A stretch of DNA of 29,400 bases from Clostridiales bacterium UBA1740 (GCA_002315715.1 DCHY01000023.1:1-29400); one strand, 5' to 3'. Positions 15,378 to 23,553 are shown, numbered from the stretch's first letter. Notes: generated by a model from the sequence alone, not told the origin. Made by a program: numbers and translations.

Positions 15378-17645
15378 ATGACACAAAGTTCATCGGAAAA
15401 ACTATGGGAAGTCGCGACACGTATCAAGGATATGCGCGACGTCGTCGGTCTGAGTGAAAGCGAAATGGCGGAGCGCTGCGACGTCACCCTCGCGGAGTAT
15501 CTCGACTATGAAGCGGGAAAAACGGATTTTCCTTTCTCGTTTCTTCATAAGTGCGCGAGAGTCTTCGGCATCGGCATCACCGATCTTCTCGAAGGTCAGT
15601 CGGCACACCTTTCGTCCTATACCGTCACGCGCAGAGGCGAAGGGCAAGAAACGGCAAAGGAAGACGGCATCGAGATTCAAAACCTCGCGCCCATGTTCCG
15701 CAAGAAGATTGCGGAGCCGTATTGGGTGCGTTATGAATACAATCCCGACCTTCTGAACGCCCCGATTCATCTGTCCAAGCACTCGGGACAGGAGTTCGAC
15801 TTCGTCGTCAGCGGACGTCTTAAGGTCCAAGTCGGCGACAACGTCGAGATCCTCAACGAAGGCGACAGCATTTATTATAACTCATCAACCCCGCACGGCA
15901 TGATCGCCGTGGACGGGCGCGACTGCCTTTTCATCGCCGTGGTCCTGCCCGGCGAAAACATCAAAGAAACCGTCGTCAGAGAAACTTTCTTCCCGACGCA
16001 AAACGAGTCGAAGAAGACGGTCGGCGACCGCTTCGTCGAAGTCAAAAAAGACGAGACGGGACGTCCCTCGGAAGTCAACTTCAAAAATCCCGAAACCTTC
16101 AACTTCGCCTTTGACGTCGTCGACGCCATCGCCAAGCGCGAACCCGATAAACTCGCGATGATTCATCTGTCGGGCGAAGGGGTGGAGCGCCGCTTTACCT
16201 TCGGCGATATGAAGCGCGCCTCCGCACAGTGCGCCAACTACTTCAAAGCCCTCGGCATCAAGCGCGGTGACCGCGTCATGCTCGTTCTCAAGCGCCACTA
16301 TCAGTTCTGGTTTGCGATTCTCGCCTTGCATAAACTCGGTGCTATCGCCATTCCGGCAACGGCACAGCTTCTCTCGCACGACTTTGAATACCGCTTCGAG
16401 GCGGCGGGCGTTTCGGCTATCGTTTGTACCGCCGACGGCGACGTTGCCGAGCAGGTCGAGATAGCGGAACAAAAGGCACCTACCCTGAAAAACAAAATCC
16501 TCGTCGGCGGCAAACGCGACGGCTGGCACGATTTTGACGAAGAGTACAGCCTATACAGCACCCATTTCTACCGCACCGAAAATTCCCCCGCGGGCGAAGA
16601 CCTCATGCTCATGTTCTTCACCTCCGGCACGACGGGTTATCCGAAGATTGCCGCTCATACCTACGAATATCCCTTGGCACACTACATCACCGCGCATTAT
16701 TGGCACGGCGTAGAGGAGGGCGGTCTTCACTTTACCATTTCCGACACCGGTTGGGGCAAAGCCCTCTGGGGCAAACTCTACGGTCAATGGCTCTCGGAAG
16801 GGGTGGTCTTCACCTACGACTTCGACCGCTTTGACGCCGCCAAGATTTTGCCGCTCTTTGCCAAGTACAAAATCACGACCTTCTGTGCACCTCCTACGAT
16901 GCTCCGAATGATGGTCAAAGAAGATATCAGCAAGTACGACCTCTCCTCCATCCGCCGTATGACGACGGCAGGTGAGGCACTCAACCCCGAAGTATACCGT
17001 CAGTTTGAAAAGGCGACGGGCGTGCAAATCATGGAAGGCTTCGGTCAAACCGAAACCACGATGGTCATCGGCGACCTTGTCGGTGACGTCCACAAAATCG
17101 GCTCTATGGGAAAACCGAGTCCGCTCTTCCACGTGGATCTTTTGGATCCCGACGGCAATCCCGTGCCGGTCGGTACGACGGGCGAGATCGTCATCAAAAC
17201 CGACGACAAAAAGCCCATCGGTCTTTTTGCCGGATATTACAACAACGAAGCCCTCACGAAAGAAGCTTGGCACGACGGCTTCTATCACACCGGCGACACC
17301 GCTTGGCGCGATGAAGACGGTTATTTCTGGTACGTCGGAAGAGCCGATGACGTCATCAAGTCGTCGGGCTACCGCATAGGTCCGTTTGAAATCGAAAGCG
17401 TCATCATGGAACTTCCTTACGTTCTCGAGTGCGGCGTTTCCGCCGCTCCCGACGAAGTCAGAGGACAGGTAGTCAAAGCCTCCATCGTCCTTGTCAAAGG
17501 CAAAGAGGGCACCGACGAACTCAAAAAAGAAATCCAAGATTACGTCAAAAAACATACGGCGCCGTACAAATACCCCCGTATCGTCGAGTTCAAAACCGAA
17601 TTGCCGAAGACGATAAGCGGCAAAATCAAACGCAATTTGCTTTAA
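15378..17645 (+). CDS. HTH-cupin-acyl-CoA synthetase fusion, copy 1
   Basis: A 755-residue three-domain protein. Residues 12-74 are an XRE-type helix-turn-helix (GLSESEMAERCDVTLAEYLD), 125-195 a cupin (HSGQEFDFVVSGRLKVQVGD, then GDSIYYNSSTPHGM), and 235-755 an AMP-forming acyl-CoA synthetase resembling the medium-chain group. The synthetase has the adenylate loop FTSGTTGYPK (414-423), GFGQTE, the hinge region YHTGDTAWRDEDGYFWYVGR and the catalytic lysine K749 in TISGKIKR, so it looks active. It should make acyl-CoA from a short or branched carboxylic acid with ATP and CoA; the substrate is inferred from context. The ATG at 15378 follows AAGAGG; the frame is open upstream but runs into the T-box. 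Transcription is gated by T-box 1. Confidence 0.88.
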   Translation: MTQSSSEKLWEVATRIKDMRDVVGLSESEMAERCDVTLAEYLDYEAGKTDFPFSFLHKCARVFGIGITDLLEGQSAHLSSYTVTRRGEGQETAKEDGIEIQNLAPMFRKKIAEPYWVRYEYNPDLLNAPIHLSKHSGQEFDFVVSGRLKVQVGDNVEILNEGDSIYYNSSTPHGMIAVDGRDCLFIAVVLPGENIKETVVRETFFPTQNESKKTVGDRFVEVKKDETGRPSEVNFKNPETFNFAFDVVDAIAKREPDKLAMIHLSGEGVERRFTFGDMKRASAQCANYFKALGIKRGDRVMLVLKRHYQFWFAILALHKLGAIAIPATAQLLSHDFEYRFEAAGVSAIVCTADGDVAEQVEIAEQKAPTLKNKILVGGKRDGWHDFDEEYSLYSTHFYRTENSPAGEDLMLMFFTSGTTGYPKIAAHTYEYPLAHYITAHYWHGVEEGGLHFTISDTGWGKALWGKLYGQWLSEGVVFTYDFDRFDAAKILPLFAKYKITTFCAPPTMLRMMVKEDISKYDLSSIRRMTTAGEALNPEVYRQFEKATGVQIMEGFGQTETTMVIGDLVGDVHKIGSMGKPSPLFHVDLLDPDGNPVPVGTTGEIVIKTDDKKPIGLFAGYYNNEALTKEAWHDGFYHTGDTAWRDEDGYFWYVGRADDVIKSSGYRIGPFEIESVIMELPYVLECGVSAAPDEVRGQVVKASIVLVKGKEGTDELKKEIQDYVKKHTAPYKYPRIVEFKTELPKTISGKIKRNLL
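16192..16267 (+). repeat. 76-bp segment identical to 18827-18902
   Basis: The start of the synthetase domain (encoding FTFGDMKRASAQCANYF and what follows) is base-for-base identical in copy 1 and copy 2, although the HTH and cupin parts upstream are much more diverged. Confidence 0.85.
17351..17640 (+). repeat. Near-identical 3' segment shared with copy 2 (19989-20278)
   Basis: About 290 bases encoding the C-terminal subdomain of the synthetase match copy 2 with few differences, including synonymous sites. The last roughly 25 bases diverge more. This suggests recent duplication of, or gene conversion in, this part. Confidence 0.8.
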
Positions 17646-17659
17646 TTTTCAAAAATCCC

Positions 17660-17689
17660 TTGACAACAAAATAGATAATATGGTAGAAT
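17660..17689 (+). promoter_or_regulatory. Promoter of the second T-box unit
   Basis: TTGACA (17660-17665), 18-bp spacer, TAGAAT (17684-17689), starting 15 bases after the stop of copy 1. No terminator separates the two units, so read-through from the first promoter would also enter this leader. Confidence 0.72.
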
Positions 17690-17703
17690 GATTTCATTCA
17701 AAA

Positions 17704-17969
17704 AGGCACAGACGAAGAGCACATGAAAAGAGCGGCCAAGACAGAGAGTGTGGGCACGGTGAGAGCCACGCGGGAGCGTTTCATGCGGTAACTTCCGAGC
17801 CGGAGGGCAGAACCCTTAGGGTAGTAGATCCCTCCCGTGATTGCCGCGTTAGGGCATAGAAGTTGTTAGACTTCAAGAGTGGCGACACCGTCGCAATTTG
17901 AGTGGTACCGCGGGTGATTTTTACAGCACTCGTCTCAAAGTCATTTTACTTTGGGACGGGTGCTTTTTT
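17704..17969 (+). promoter_or_regulatory. T-box riboswitch 2, predicted specifier GUA (Val)
   Basis: Same layout as T-box 1. Base helix GGC (17705-17707) with GCC (17799-17801); GAAG (17714-17717) with CTTC (17792-17795); a strong CATGAAA/TTTCATG helix next to the specifier loop; AGAGAG bulge (17743-17748) and a GGTGAGA loop on GTGG/CCAC. The triplet one base 5' of CUUC is GTA (17788-17790), followed by the expected A. The T-box sequence GAGTGGTACCGCGG (17900-17913) contains UGGU (17903-17906), fitting discriminator A of tRNA-Val. GGU (Gly), one base earlier, is the main alternative, but glycine T-boxes need UGGA. The antiterminator half is 73/79 identical to T-box 1. Confidence 0.9.
17926..17969 (+). 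terminator. Regulatory terminator of T-box 2
   Basis: A 15-bp stem (17926-17940 with 17949-17963, two U-G pairs), an 8-base loop and TTTTTT (17964-17969). Confidence 0.9.
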
Positions 17970-17991
17970 CGTCCCACGAAAGGATTGTCTT

Positions 17992-20283
17992 ATGAATTTG
18001 ACAGGACTGGATTTCAAGATTCGCGAGATGGCAAGCCGTATTCGCGAACTTCGTGAAATCACGCGATTGACCCCTGCCGAAATGGCACAGAAAACCGACG
18101 TCTCGATTGACGAGTACTTGGCGTGTGAAAACGGCGAGAGCGATTTGAACTTCGCTTTCATCTACCGTTGCGCCTTGGCTTTCGGCGTGGACGTGACGGA
18201 TATTATCGAAGGCGTCAGCCCGACCTTGAAATCCTACACCGTGACGCGAAACGGCCAAGGACAGAAAATCGAGCAGGCGCACGGCATGATTTATTACAAC
18301 TTGGCGTCCGCTTTTCAGAACCGTATCGCCGAGCCGCTGTTCGTCAAATGCGCCTACAGTGAAGAGGCACAGCACAAGGATATCGAACTCACCACCCACG
18401 CGGGACAGGAGTGCGACATCGTCATGGAGGGACACCTCCTCGTTGCCGTCGGCTCGCATAAGGAAGTGCTCGGCCCCGGTGACAGTATCTACTACGATTC
18501 GGGAACCCCCCACGGCATGATCGCCGTTGACGGCGCCGACTGTATCTTCTACGCCATCGTCCTCAATCCGACGGGCGAGCCCATCCCCGAACTGTCGGCA
18601 TCGACCCCCGAGATTCGCGAAGGACAAAAACAGACCCGCGATACCGAAGAGCGTCTGTATCATAAGTACATCGACGTGAAAGAAGACGAAAACGGTACGC
18701 CTACCGCCATCACCTTCAAGAACACCGAGAAATTCAATTTTGCTTTTGACATCGTGGACGAACTCGGCAAAAAGAATCCCGAAAAACTCGCGCTTCTTTA
18801 CGTCTCGAAAGACAAACAGGAAAAGCGCTTTACCTTCGGCGATATGAAGCGCGCCTCCGCACAGTGCGCCAACTACTTCAAAGCCCTCGGCATCAAGCGC
18901 GGCGACCGTGTCATGCTCGTTCTCAAACGTCACTATCAGTTCTGGTTTGCGATGCTCGGTCTCAACAAACTCGGTGCTGTCGCCATTCCGGCAACGGCAC
19001 AGCTTCTCTCCCACGACTTCGAATACCGCTTTGCGGCTGCCGGCGTTTCGGCTATCGTGTGCACTGCCGACGACAACGTCGCGGAGCAGGTGGATATAGC
19101 GGCACAGAAGTGCCCGACGCTCAAAACGAAAATCCTCGTGAACGGCAGCCGCGAAGGTTGGCACGCGTTCAACGATGAATATACCATGTACAGTTCCCAC
19201 TTCCAGAGAGGGACGGACGCCCCCGGCGGCAGAGGGGACGATATGCTGATGTATTTCACCTCCGGCACGTCGGGCTATCCGAAAATCGCGGTACACAATT
19301 ACCTCTATCCTCTCGGACATTTCCACACGGCCAAGTATTGGCACTGCGTCGATCCCAACGGCCTTCACTTCACCATCTCCGATACGGGATGGGCGAAAGC
19401 CATGTGGGGCAAACTCTACGGTCAATGGCTCTGCGAAGCCGCGACGTTCGTCTTCGACTTCGACCGCTTTGACGCCGCCGAGATTCTCCCGATGTTCAAA
19501 AAGTACAACATCACGACCTTCTGCGCACCGCCTACGATGCTCAGAATGCTCGTCAAACAGGATATTTCCAAATACGATCTGTCTTCCGTTTGCCATATGA
19601 CGACGGCGGGCGAGGCGCTCAACCCCGAAGTGTACCGTCAATTTGAGAAAGTCACGGGGCTTCAGATTCTCGAGGGCTTCGGACAGAGTGAAACCACCAT
19701 GGTTATCGGCAACCTTATCGGCGCCGCTCATAAGGTCGGCTCCATGGGCAAACCGGCACCCATTTACGACGTCGAACTCCTCGGGGAAGACGGCAATCCC
19801 GTGGCACCCGGCGAAACCGGCGAAATCGTGATTCGTATCAACAACGGCACGCCTCCGGGACTTGCCACCTGCTATTACCGCGACGAAGAAAAGACGAAAA
19901 ACACTTGGCACGACGGCTTCTATCACACCGGCGACACCGCTTGGCGCGATGAAGACGGCTACTTCTGGTACGTCGGTCGTGTTGACGACGTCATCAAGTC
20001 GTCGGGCTACCGCATAGGTCCGTTTGAAATCGAAAGCGTCATCATGGAACTTCCGTACGTTCTCGAGTGCGGCGTTTCCGCCGCTCCCGACGAGGTCAGA
20101 GGACAGGTAGTCAAAGCCTCCATCGTCCTCGTCAAAGGAACAGAAGGCACCGACGAACTCAAAAAAGAAATCCAAGATTACGTCAAAAAACATACGGCAC
20201 CCTACAAATACCCCCGTATCGTTGAATTCAAAACCGAACTTCCGAAGACCGTAACCGGTAAAATCATGAGGAATAAACTCTGA
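17992..20283 (+). CDS. HTH-cupin-acyl-CoA synthetase fusion, copy 2
   Basis: A 763-residue paralogue of the upstream gene with the same order of domains: XRE-type helix-turn-helix (about 10-70; LTPAEMAQKTDVSIDEYLAC), cupin (about 125-195; THAGQECDIVMEGHLLVAVG, GDSIYYDSGTPHGM) and AMP-forming acyl-CoA synthetase with YFTSGTSGYPK, GFGQSETT, the YHTGDTAWRDEDG hinge and TVTGKIMR with the catalytic lysine. The N-terminal third is clearly diverged from copy 1, whereas the last 100 residues are almost identical. That suggests different sensing or DNA specificity with similar chemistry. The ATG at 17992 has AAAGGA 7 bases upstream. The stop overlaps the next ATG (TGATG), so it is coupled to the VOR operon. 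Controlled by T-box 2. Confidence 0.88.
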   Translation: MNLTGLDFKIREMASRIRELREITRLTPAEMAQKTDVSIDEYLACENGESDLNFAFIYRCALAFGVDVTDIIEGVSPTLKSYTVTRNGQGQKIEQAHGMIYYNLASAFQNRIAEPLFVKCAYSEEAQHKDIELTTHAGQECDIVMEGHLLVAVGSHKEVLGPGDSIYYDSGTPHGMIAVDGADCIFYAIVLNPTGEPIPELSASTPEIREGQKQTRDTEERLYHKYIDVKEDENGTPTAITFKNTEKFNFAFDIVDELGKKNPEKLALLYVSKDKQEKRFTFGDMKRASAQCANYFKALGIKRGDRVMLVLKRHYQFWFAMLGLNKLGAVAIPATAQLLSHDFEYRFAAAGVSAIVCTADDNVAEQVDIAAQKCPTLKTKILVNGSREGWHAFNDEYTMYSSHFQRGTDAPGGRGDDMLMYFTSGTSGYPKIAVHNYLYPLGHFHTAKYWHCVDPNGLHFTISDTGWAKAMWGKLYGQWLCEAATFVFDFDRFDAAEILPMFKKYNITTFCAPPTMLRMLVKQDISKYDLSSVCHMTTAGEALNPEVYRQFEKVTGLQILEGFGQSETTMVIGNLIGAAHKVGSMGKPAPIYDVELLGEDGNPVAPGETGEIVIRINNGTPPGLATCYYRDEEKTKNTWHDGFYHTGDTAWRDEDGYFWYVGRVDDVIKSSGYRIGPFEIESVIMELPYVLECGVSAAPDEVRGQVVKASIVLVKGTEGTDELKKEIQDYVKKHTAPYKYPRIVEFKTELPKTVTGKIMRNKL
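19989..20278 (+). repeat. Near-identical 3' segment shared with copy 1 (17351-17640)
   Basis: Partner of the repeat at 17351-17640; see that entry. A second exact 76-bp match to copy 1 lies at 18827-18902. Confidence 0.8.
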
Positions 20284-20951
20284 TGCCTATGGAAAGAAAA
20301 AGAATCGTTCTCTTTTCCGGCCATTACGGCAGCGGCAAAACCAATATTGCCGTCAACCTCGCCGTAGAGGAAAAGAAAAAAAGAGAAAAAGTGGCGATAG
20401 CCGACCTCGACATCGTCAACCCCTATTTCCGCTCGAAAGACAGCATGGCTCTCTTTGAAGAAAACGGCATTGATTTTATCTGTTCTCCCTATGCCAACAG
20501 CAACGTCGATATCCCGGCACTTCCGCAGGAAATGTACGCGATCGTCGACAAAAAGGACGTTTTCACCGTCGTTGACGTCGGCGGAGACGACAGAGGTGCT
20601 TTGGCGCTCGGCAGATTGACGCCGGCGATTCTCGAAGAGAACAATTACGAAAGCCTCATGGTCATCAACGGCTACCGTCCCTTGACGAGAACCCCCGAAG
20701 ATACCGTCGAAGTCATGCGAGAAATCGAAATGGCGTCGGGCATCCCCTTCACGGGACTTGTCAACAACAGCAATCTCGGCGGCGAGACGACCGCGCAAAC
20801 GGTGCTCGACTCCTTGGCGTATGCCGGGGAAGTGTCGAAACTGTCCAACCTTCCGATTGTCTTTACCTCCGTCAGGGAAGATCTTCTTTCCGAACTGTCG
20901 GGAAAAATCGACAATCTCTTTCCCCTCGTTTTACAAAAAGGCGCACTTTGA
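20283..20951 (+). CDS. MinD/ParA-like P-loop ATPase of the oxidoreductase operon
   Basis: A 222-residue cytosolic ATPase of the SIMIBI (MinD/ParA/CobQ) type. The P-loop is SGHYGSGKTN (12-21) right after a hydrophobic strand; KVAIADLDIVNPYFRSKD is the switch region with the D-x-D-x-x-N/P pattern of the family; FTVVDVGGDD is the second metal-binding strand; LVNNSNLGGET supplies the base-recognition Asn-Asn. No CxxC cluster-binding motif of the Mrp/Nbp35 carriers is present and no membrane-targeting helix is obvious. Similar ATPases often sit beside 2-oxoacid:ferredoxin oxidoreductase genes in Clostridia, but their role is not established; a maturation or assembly function is a guess. Coupled to the synthetase gene by TGATG, with GAGGA 10 bases upstream. 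Confidence 0.75.
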   Translation: MPMERKRIVLFSGHYGSGKTNIAVNLAVEEKKKREKVAIADLDIVNPYFRSKDSMALFEENGIDFICSPYANSNVDIPALPQEMYAIVDKKDVFTVVDVGGDDRGALALGRLTPAILEENNYESLMVINGYRPLTRTPEDTVEVMREIEMASGIPFTGLVNNSNLGGETTAQTVLDSLAYAGEVSKLSNLPIVFTSVREDLLSELSGKIDNLFPLVLQKGAL

Positions 20952-20978
20952 CGCCCAACTGATAGAAAGGAATATGAT

Positions 20979-21185
20979 ATGGCAAAACTGACTTTTAATA
21001 CGGATAGTTGCAAGGGTTGCGGACTTTGCGTCAACGCTTGTCCCAAAAATCTTCTGCGTCTGTCCAAAGAAACCATTAACAAAAAAGGCCACCATCCCGT
21101 TGAAATCACGGATATGGAAGCCTGCATCGGCTGTGCATCCTGCGCTTGGATGTGCCCCGACTGTATCATTAAGGTAGAGAGGTAA
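20979..21185 (+). CDS. 2[4Fe-4S] ferredoxin-type delta subunit of 2-oxoacid:ferredoxin oxidoreductase
   Basis: A 68-residue protein with two complete cluster motifs, C11-C14-C17-C21P and C49-C52-C55-C59P, plus an extra C62. It carries electrons between the thiamine-diphosphate subunit and external ferredoxin in four-subunit oxidoreductases. AAAGGAA lies 8 bases upstream. Its stop is 5 bases before the alpha subunit gene, whose ribosome site GAGAGG overlaps this gene's end, so stoichiometric expression is expected. Confidence 0.9.
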   Translation: MAKLTFNTDSCKGCGLCVNACPKNLLRLSKETINKKGHHPVEITDMEACIGCASCAWMCPDCIIKVER

Positions 21186-21190
21186 GAAAC

Positions 21191-22258
21191 ATGGCAGATA
21201 AAGTGTTGATGAAAGGCAATGAAGCCATTGCCGAGGCAGCCATTATTGCCGGTTGCCGCCATTATTTCGGTTATCCCATCACTCCTCAAACGGAAATCGC
21301 CGCGTATATGGCAAAGCGTATGCCCAAAATCGGCGGAACGTTTTTGCAGGCAGAGAGCGAACTTGCCGCCATCAGTATGGTGTACGGCGTTTCCTCTTGC
21401 GGCTATCGCGTTATGACTTCTTCTTCCTCTCCCGGAATTTCCCTTAAGAGCGAAGGACTTTCTTACTTGGCAGGTGCGGATCTTCCCGCCCTCGTCGTCA
21501 ACGTGCAAAGAGGCGGTCCCGGTCTTGGCGGTATTCAGCCGAGCCAGTCGGACTACTTCCAGGCAACGCGCGGCGGCGGCCACGGCGATTACCACATGAT
21601 CGTTTTGGCACCGGCATCGGTACAGGAAATGGCGGAACTCACCGTCAAGGGCTTTGAACTTGCCGACAAGTACCGCATGACCTCGATGATTCTTGCCGAC
21701 GGTACGATGGGACAGATGATGGAACCCGTCGCCCTCGACCTCAAAGTCAATCCCGCCCCCGAGAAACCTTGGGCAACCACGGGCACGAAACTGTCCCGTA
21801 AACATAACATCGTAAACTCCCTCTCTCTCGTTCCCGAAGAACTTGAGAGCCAGAACTTCGCCCGCTTCGAGCGTTATAAAACCGTCGAAGAGAACGAAAC
21901 CATGTACGAGGAGTACATGACGGAAGACGCCGAGATCATCATCGCCGCTTTCGGTATTGCCGCGCGCGTTTCCAAAAACGCCATCAATGCCGCAAGACGC
22001 GAAGGTATCAAAGTCGGTCTTATCCGTCCCATCACCCTTTGGCCGTTCCCGAAAGCCCCCTTTGCCCGTGCCGCAAAGACCGCAAAGGCTATGATTTCCG
22101 TTGAACTTTCCATGGGACAGATGATTGAAGACGTCAAACTTGCGAGCGAATGCCGCGTTCCCGTTACGCTTTGCAACCGTGCCGGCGGTATGATTCCGTC
22201 GCCCGAGCAGGTACTCGAAGCCATCCGCGCTGCCGCAAAGAACGGAGGTAACAAATAA
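21191..22258 (+). CDS. vorB: 2-oxoacid:ferredoxin oxidoreductase alpha subunit, VorB type (3-methyl-2-oxobutanoate)
   Basis: The 355-residue alpha chain of a complex that interconverts a 2-oxoacid plus CoA with acyl-CoA plus CO2, using ferredoxin. The start KVLMKGNEAIAEAAIIAGCR, then HYFGYPITPQTEIAAYM, TFLQAESELAAISMVYG, VMTSSSSPGISLKSEG and QRGGPGLGGIQPSQSDYFQ strongly resemble proteins annotated as VorB, the 2-ketoisovalerate (branched-chain) enzyme, more than pyruvate or indolepyruvate enzymes. Alpha/beta/gamma/delta are encoded by separate adjacent genes. The 2-oxoglutarate (Kor) type is a close relative, so substrate choice is a good but not certain call; the neighbouring branched-chain aminotransferase and Ile/Val T-boxes support it. 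Confidence 0.88.
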   Translation: MADKVLMKGNEAIAEAAIIAGCRHYFGYPITPQTEIAAYMAKRMPKIGGTFLQAESELAAISMVYGVSSCGYRVMTSSSSPGISLKSEGLSYLAGADLPALVVNVQRGGPGLGGIQPSQSDYFQATRGGGHGDYHMIVLAPASVQEMAELTVKGFELADKYRMTSMILADGTMGQMMEPVALDLKVNPAPEKPWATTGTKLSRKHNIVNSLSLVPEELESQNFARFERYKTVEENETMYEEYMTEDAEIIIAAFGIAARVSKNAINAARREGIKVGLIRPITLWPFPKAPFARAAKTAKAMISVELSMGQMIEDVKLASECRVPVTLCNRAGGMIPSPEQVLEAIRAAAKNGGNK

Positions 22259-23007
22259 TGGTCGTTTTTGATAAACCTCATGCCTTGACCGATACCCCTT
22301 TCCATTATTGCCCCGGCTGTACCCACGGTATTATCCACCGTTTGGTTGCCGAAGTTTTGGATGAACTCGGTATCGAAGGAAAAACCATCGGTATTGCACC
22401 CGTCGGATGCTCCGTTATGGCATATAACTATTTCAACTGCGATATGATTGAAGCAGCCCACGGCAGAGCCCCTGCCGTTGCGACCGGCGTCAAACGCGCC
22501 AACCCCGACAACATCGTCTTTTCTTACCAGGGTGACGGCGACCTTGCCTCCATCGGTATGGCGGAAACCGTTCACGCTGCCGCGAGAAACGAAAATATCA
22601 CCGTCATCTTCATCAACAACGCGATTTACGGTATGACGGGCGGTCAGATGGCGCCGACTTCTCTTGTCGGTCAGGTCACCCAAACCTCTCCCTACGGCCG
22701 CGATCCCAAGATGTGCGGTTATCCCGTCAAAATCTGCGAAATGCTCTCTCAGCTTGAAGGTCCCGAATACCTCGAGCGCGTCACCGTCAACTCGGTGAAA
22801 AACGCCCGCCGTGCCAAAGCCGCTATCAAAAAGGCGTTTGAAAATCAAATCGCAGGCAAAGGCTTCTCCCTCGTTGAAGTGCTTTCTTCCTGCCCCACCA
22901 ACTGGGGTATGACCCCCGACGCCGCCCTCAAGTGGATCGACGACAAAATGATTCCTTACTATCCCCTCGGCGTATACAAAGACAGAAGCGCAAAGGAGGA
23001 AAACTGA
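22258..23007 (+). CDS. 2-oxoacid:ferredoxin oxidoreductase beta subunit (thiamine diphosphate-binding)
   Basis: A 249-residue catalytic subunit. The thiamine diphosphate/Mg site is GDGDLASIG (92-100) through NNAIYGMTGGQ (120-130). The cysteines of CPGC (18-21), C51 in APVGCS and further conserved cysteines are those used by this family for a [4Fe-4S] cluster. The start overlaps the alpha stop (TAATG) with GGAGG about 9 bases upstream. Corresponds to VorA/KorB in usual naming. Confidence 0.92.
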   Translation: MVVFDKPHALTDTPFHYCPGCTHGIIHRLVAEVLDELGIEGKTIGIAPVGCSVMAYNYFNCDMIEAAHGRAPAVATGVKRANPDNIVFSYQGDGDLASIGMAETVHAAARNENITVIFINNAIYGMTGGQMAPTSLVGQVTQTSPYGRDPKMCGYPVKICEMLSQLEGPEYLERVTVNSVKNARRAKAAIKKAFENQIAGKGFSLVEVLSSCPTNWGMTPDAALKWIDDKMIPYYPLGVYKDRSAKEEN

Positions 23008-23008
23008 C

Positions 23009-23551
23009 ATGAAAGAAATTCAGTTCTTGTTTTCCGGCTTCGGCGGACAGGGCATCCTCTTTGCCGGCAAATTCTTGGCGTATAAAGCCCTCGTCGAAGG
23101 CAAACAGTTAAGCTGGCTGCCGTCCTACGGTCCCGAAATGCGCGGCGGTACCGCTTCTTGCTCCGTCATCATCGGTGACGACCCCGTCGGCTCGCCCATC
23201 GTTTCGCATCCCGACGTTCTCGTCGCGATGAACCTCCCGTCGCTTGACCGCTTTGAATCGGCGGTCGTCCCCGGCGGCACCATTTTCCTCGATTCCACGC
23301 TCATTGGCAGAAAAGTCAACCGTACCGACGTCAATGTCGTTGCCGTTCCGGCGACGAAACTCGCAAACGAAAACGGTTTCCCGACGCTTGCCAATATGAT
23401 TTTGGTCGGCAAGATTCTTGCAGAACTCGGACAGTTTACCGAAACCGGCGTTGACGGCGCCCTTGCCAAAGTCATTTCCGCCAAACACGCAGATATGCTT
23501 GAAGTCAATAAAAAAGCACTGAAACTCGGTGCCGATTACAAAGGAGAATAA
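23009..23551 (+). CDS. 2-oxoacid:ferredoxin oxidoreductase gamma subunit
   Basis: A 180-residue Rossmann-like subunit beginning QFLFSGFGGQGILFAGKFLA, with LSWLPSYGPEMRGGTASCSV, diagnostic of the gamma chain that helps bind CoA and closes the active site. It starts one base after the beta stop and is followed 2 bases later by the aminotransferase gene. Corresponds to VorC/KorC. Confidence 0.92.
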   Translation: MKEIQFLFSGFGGQGILFAGKFLAYKALVEGKQLSWLPSYGPEMRGGTASCSVIIGDDPVGSPIVSHPDVLVAMNLPSLDRFESAVVPGGTIFLDSTLIGRKVNRTDVNVVAVPATKLANENGFPTLANMILVGKILAELGQFTETGVDGALAKVISAKHADMLEVNKKALKLGADYKGE

Positions 23552-23553
23552 AG

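Noticed and set aside
17786..17791. Glycine (GGU) specifier in T-box 2
   Set aside because: It would shift the codon one base from the position used in glyQ, and the T-box has UGGU rather than the UGGA needed for the U discriminator of tRNA-Gly.
17941..20193. A 750-codon open frame on the minus strand opposite the second synthetase gene
   Set aside because: It lies entirely antisense to a gene with clear motifs and a ribosome site, starts inside the T-box terminator, and resembles the similar antisense frame opposite copy 1 (16551-17555). Strong codon bias in the real gene opens such frames.
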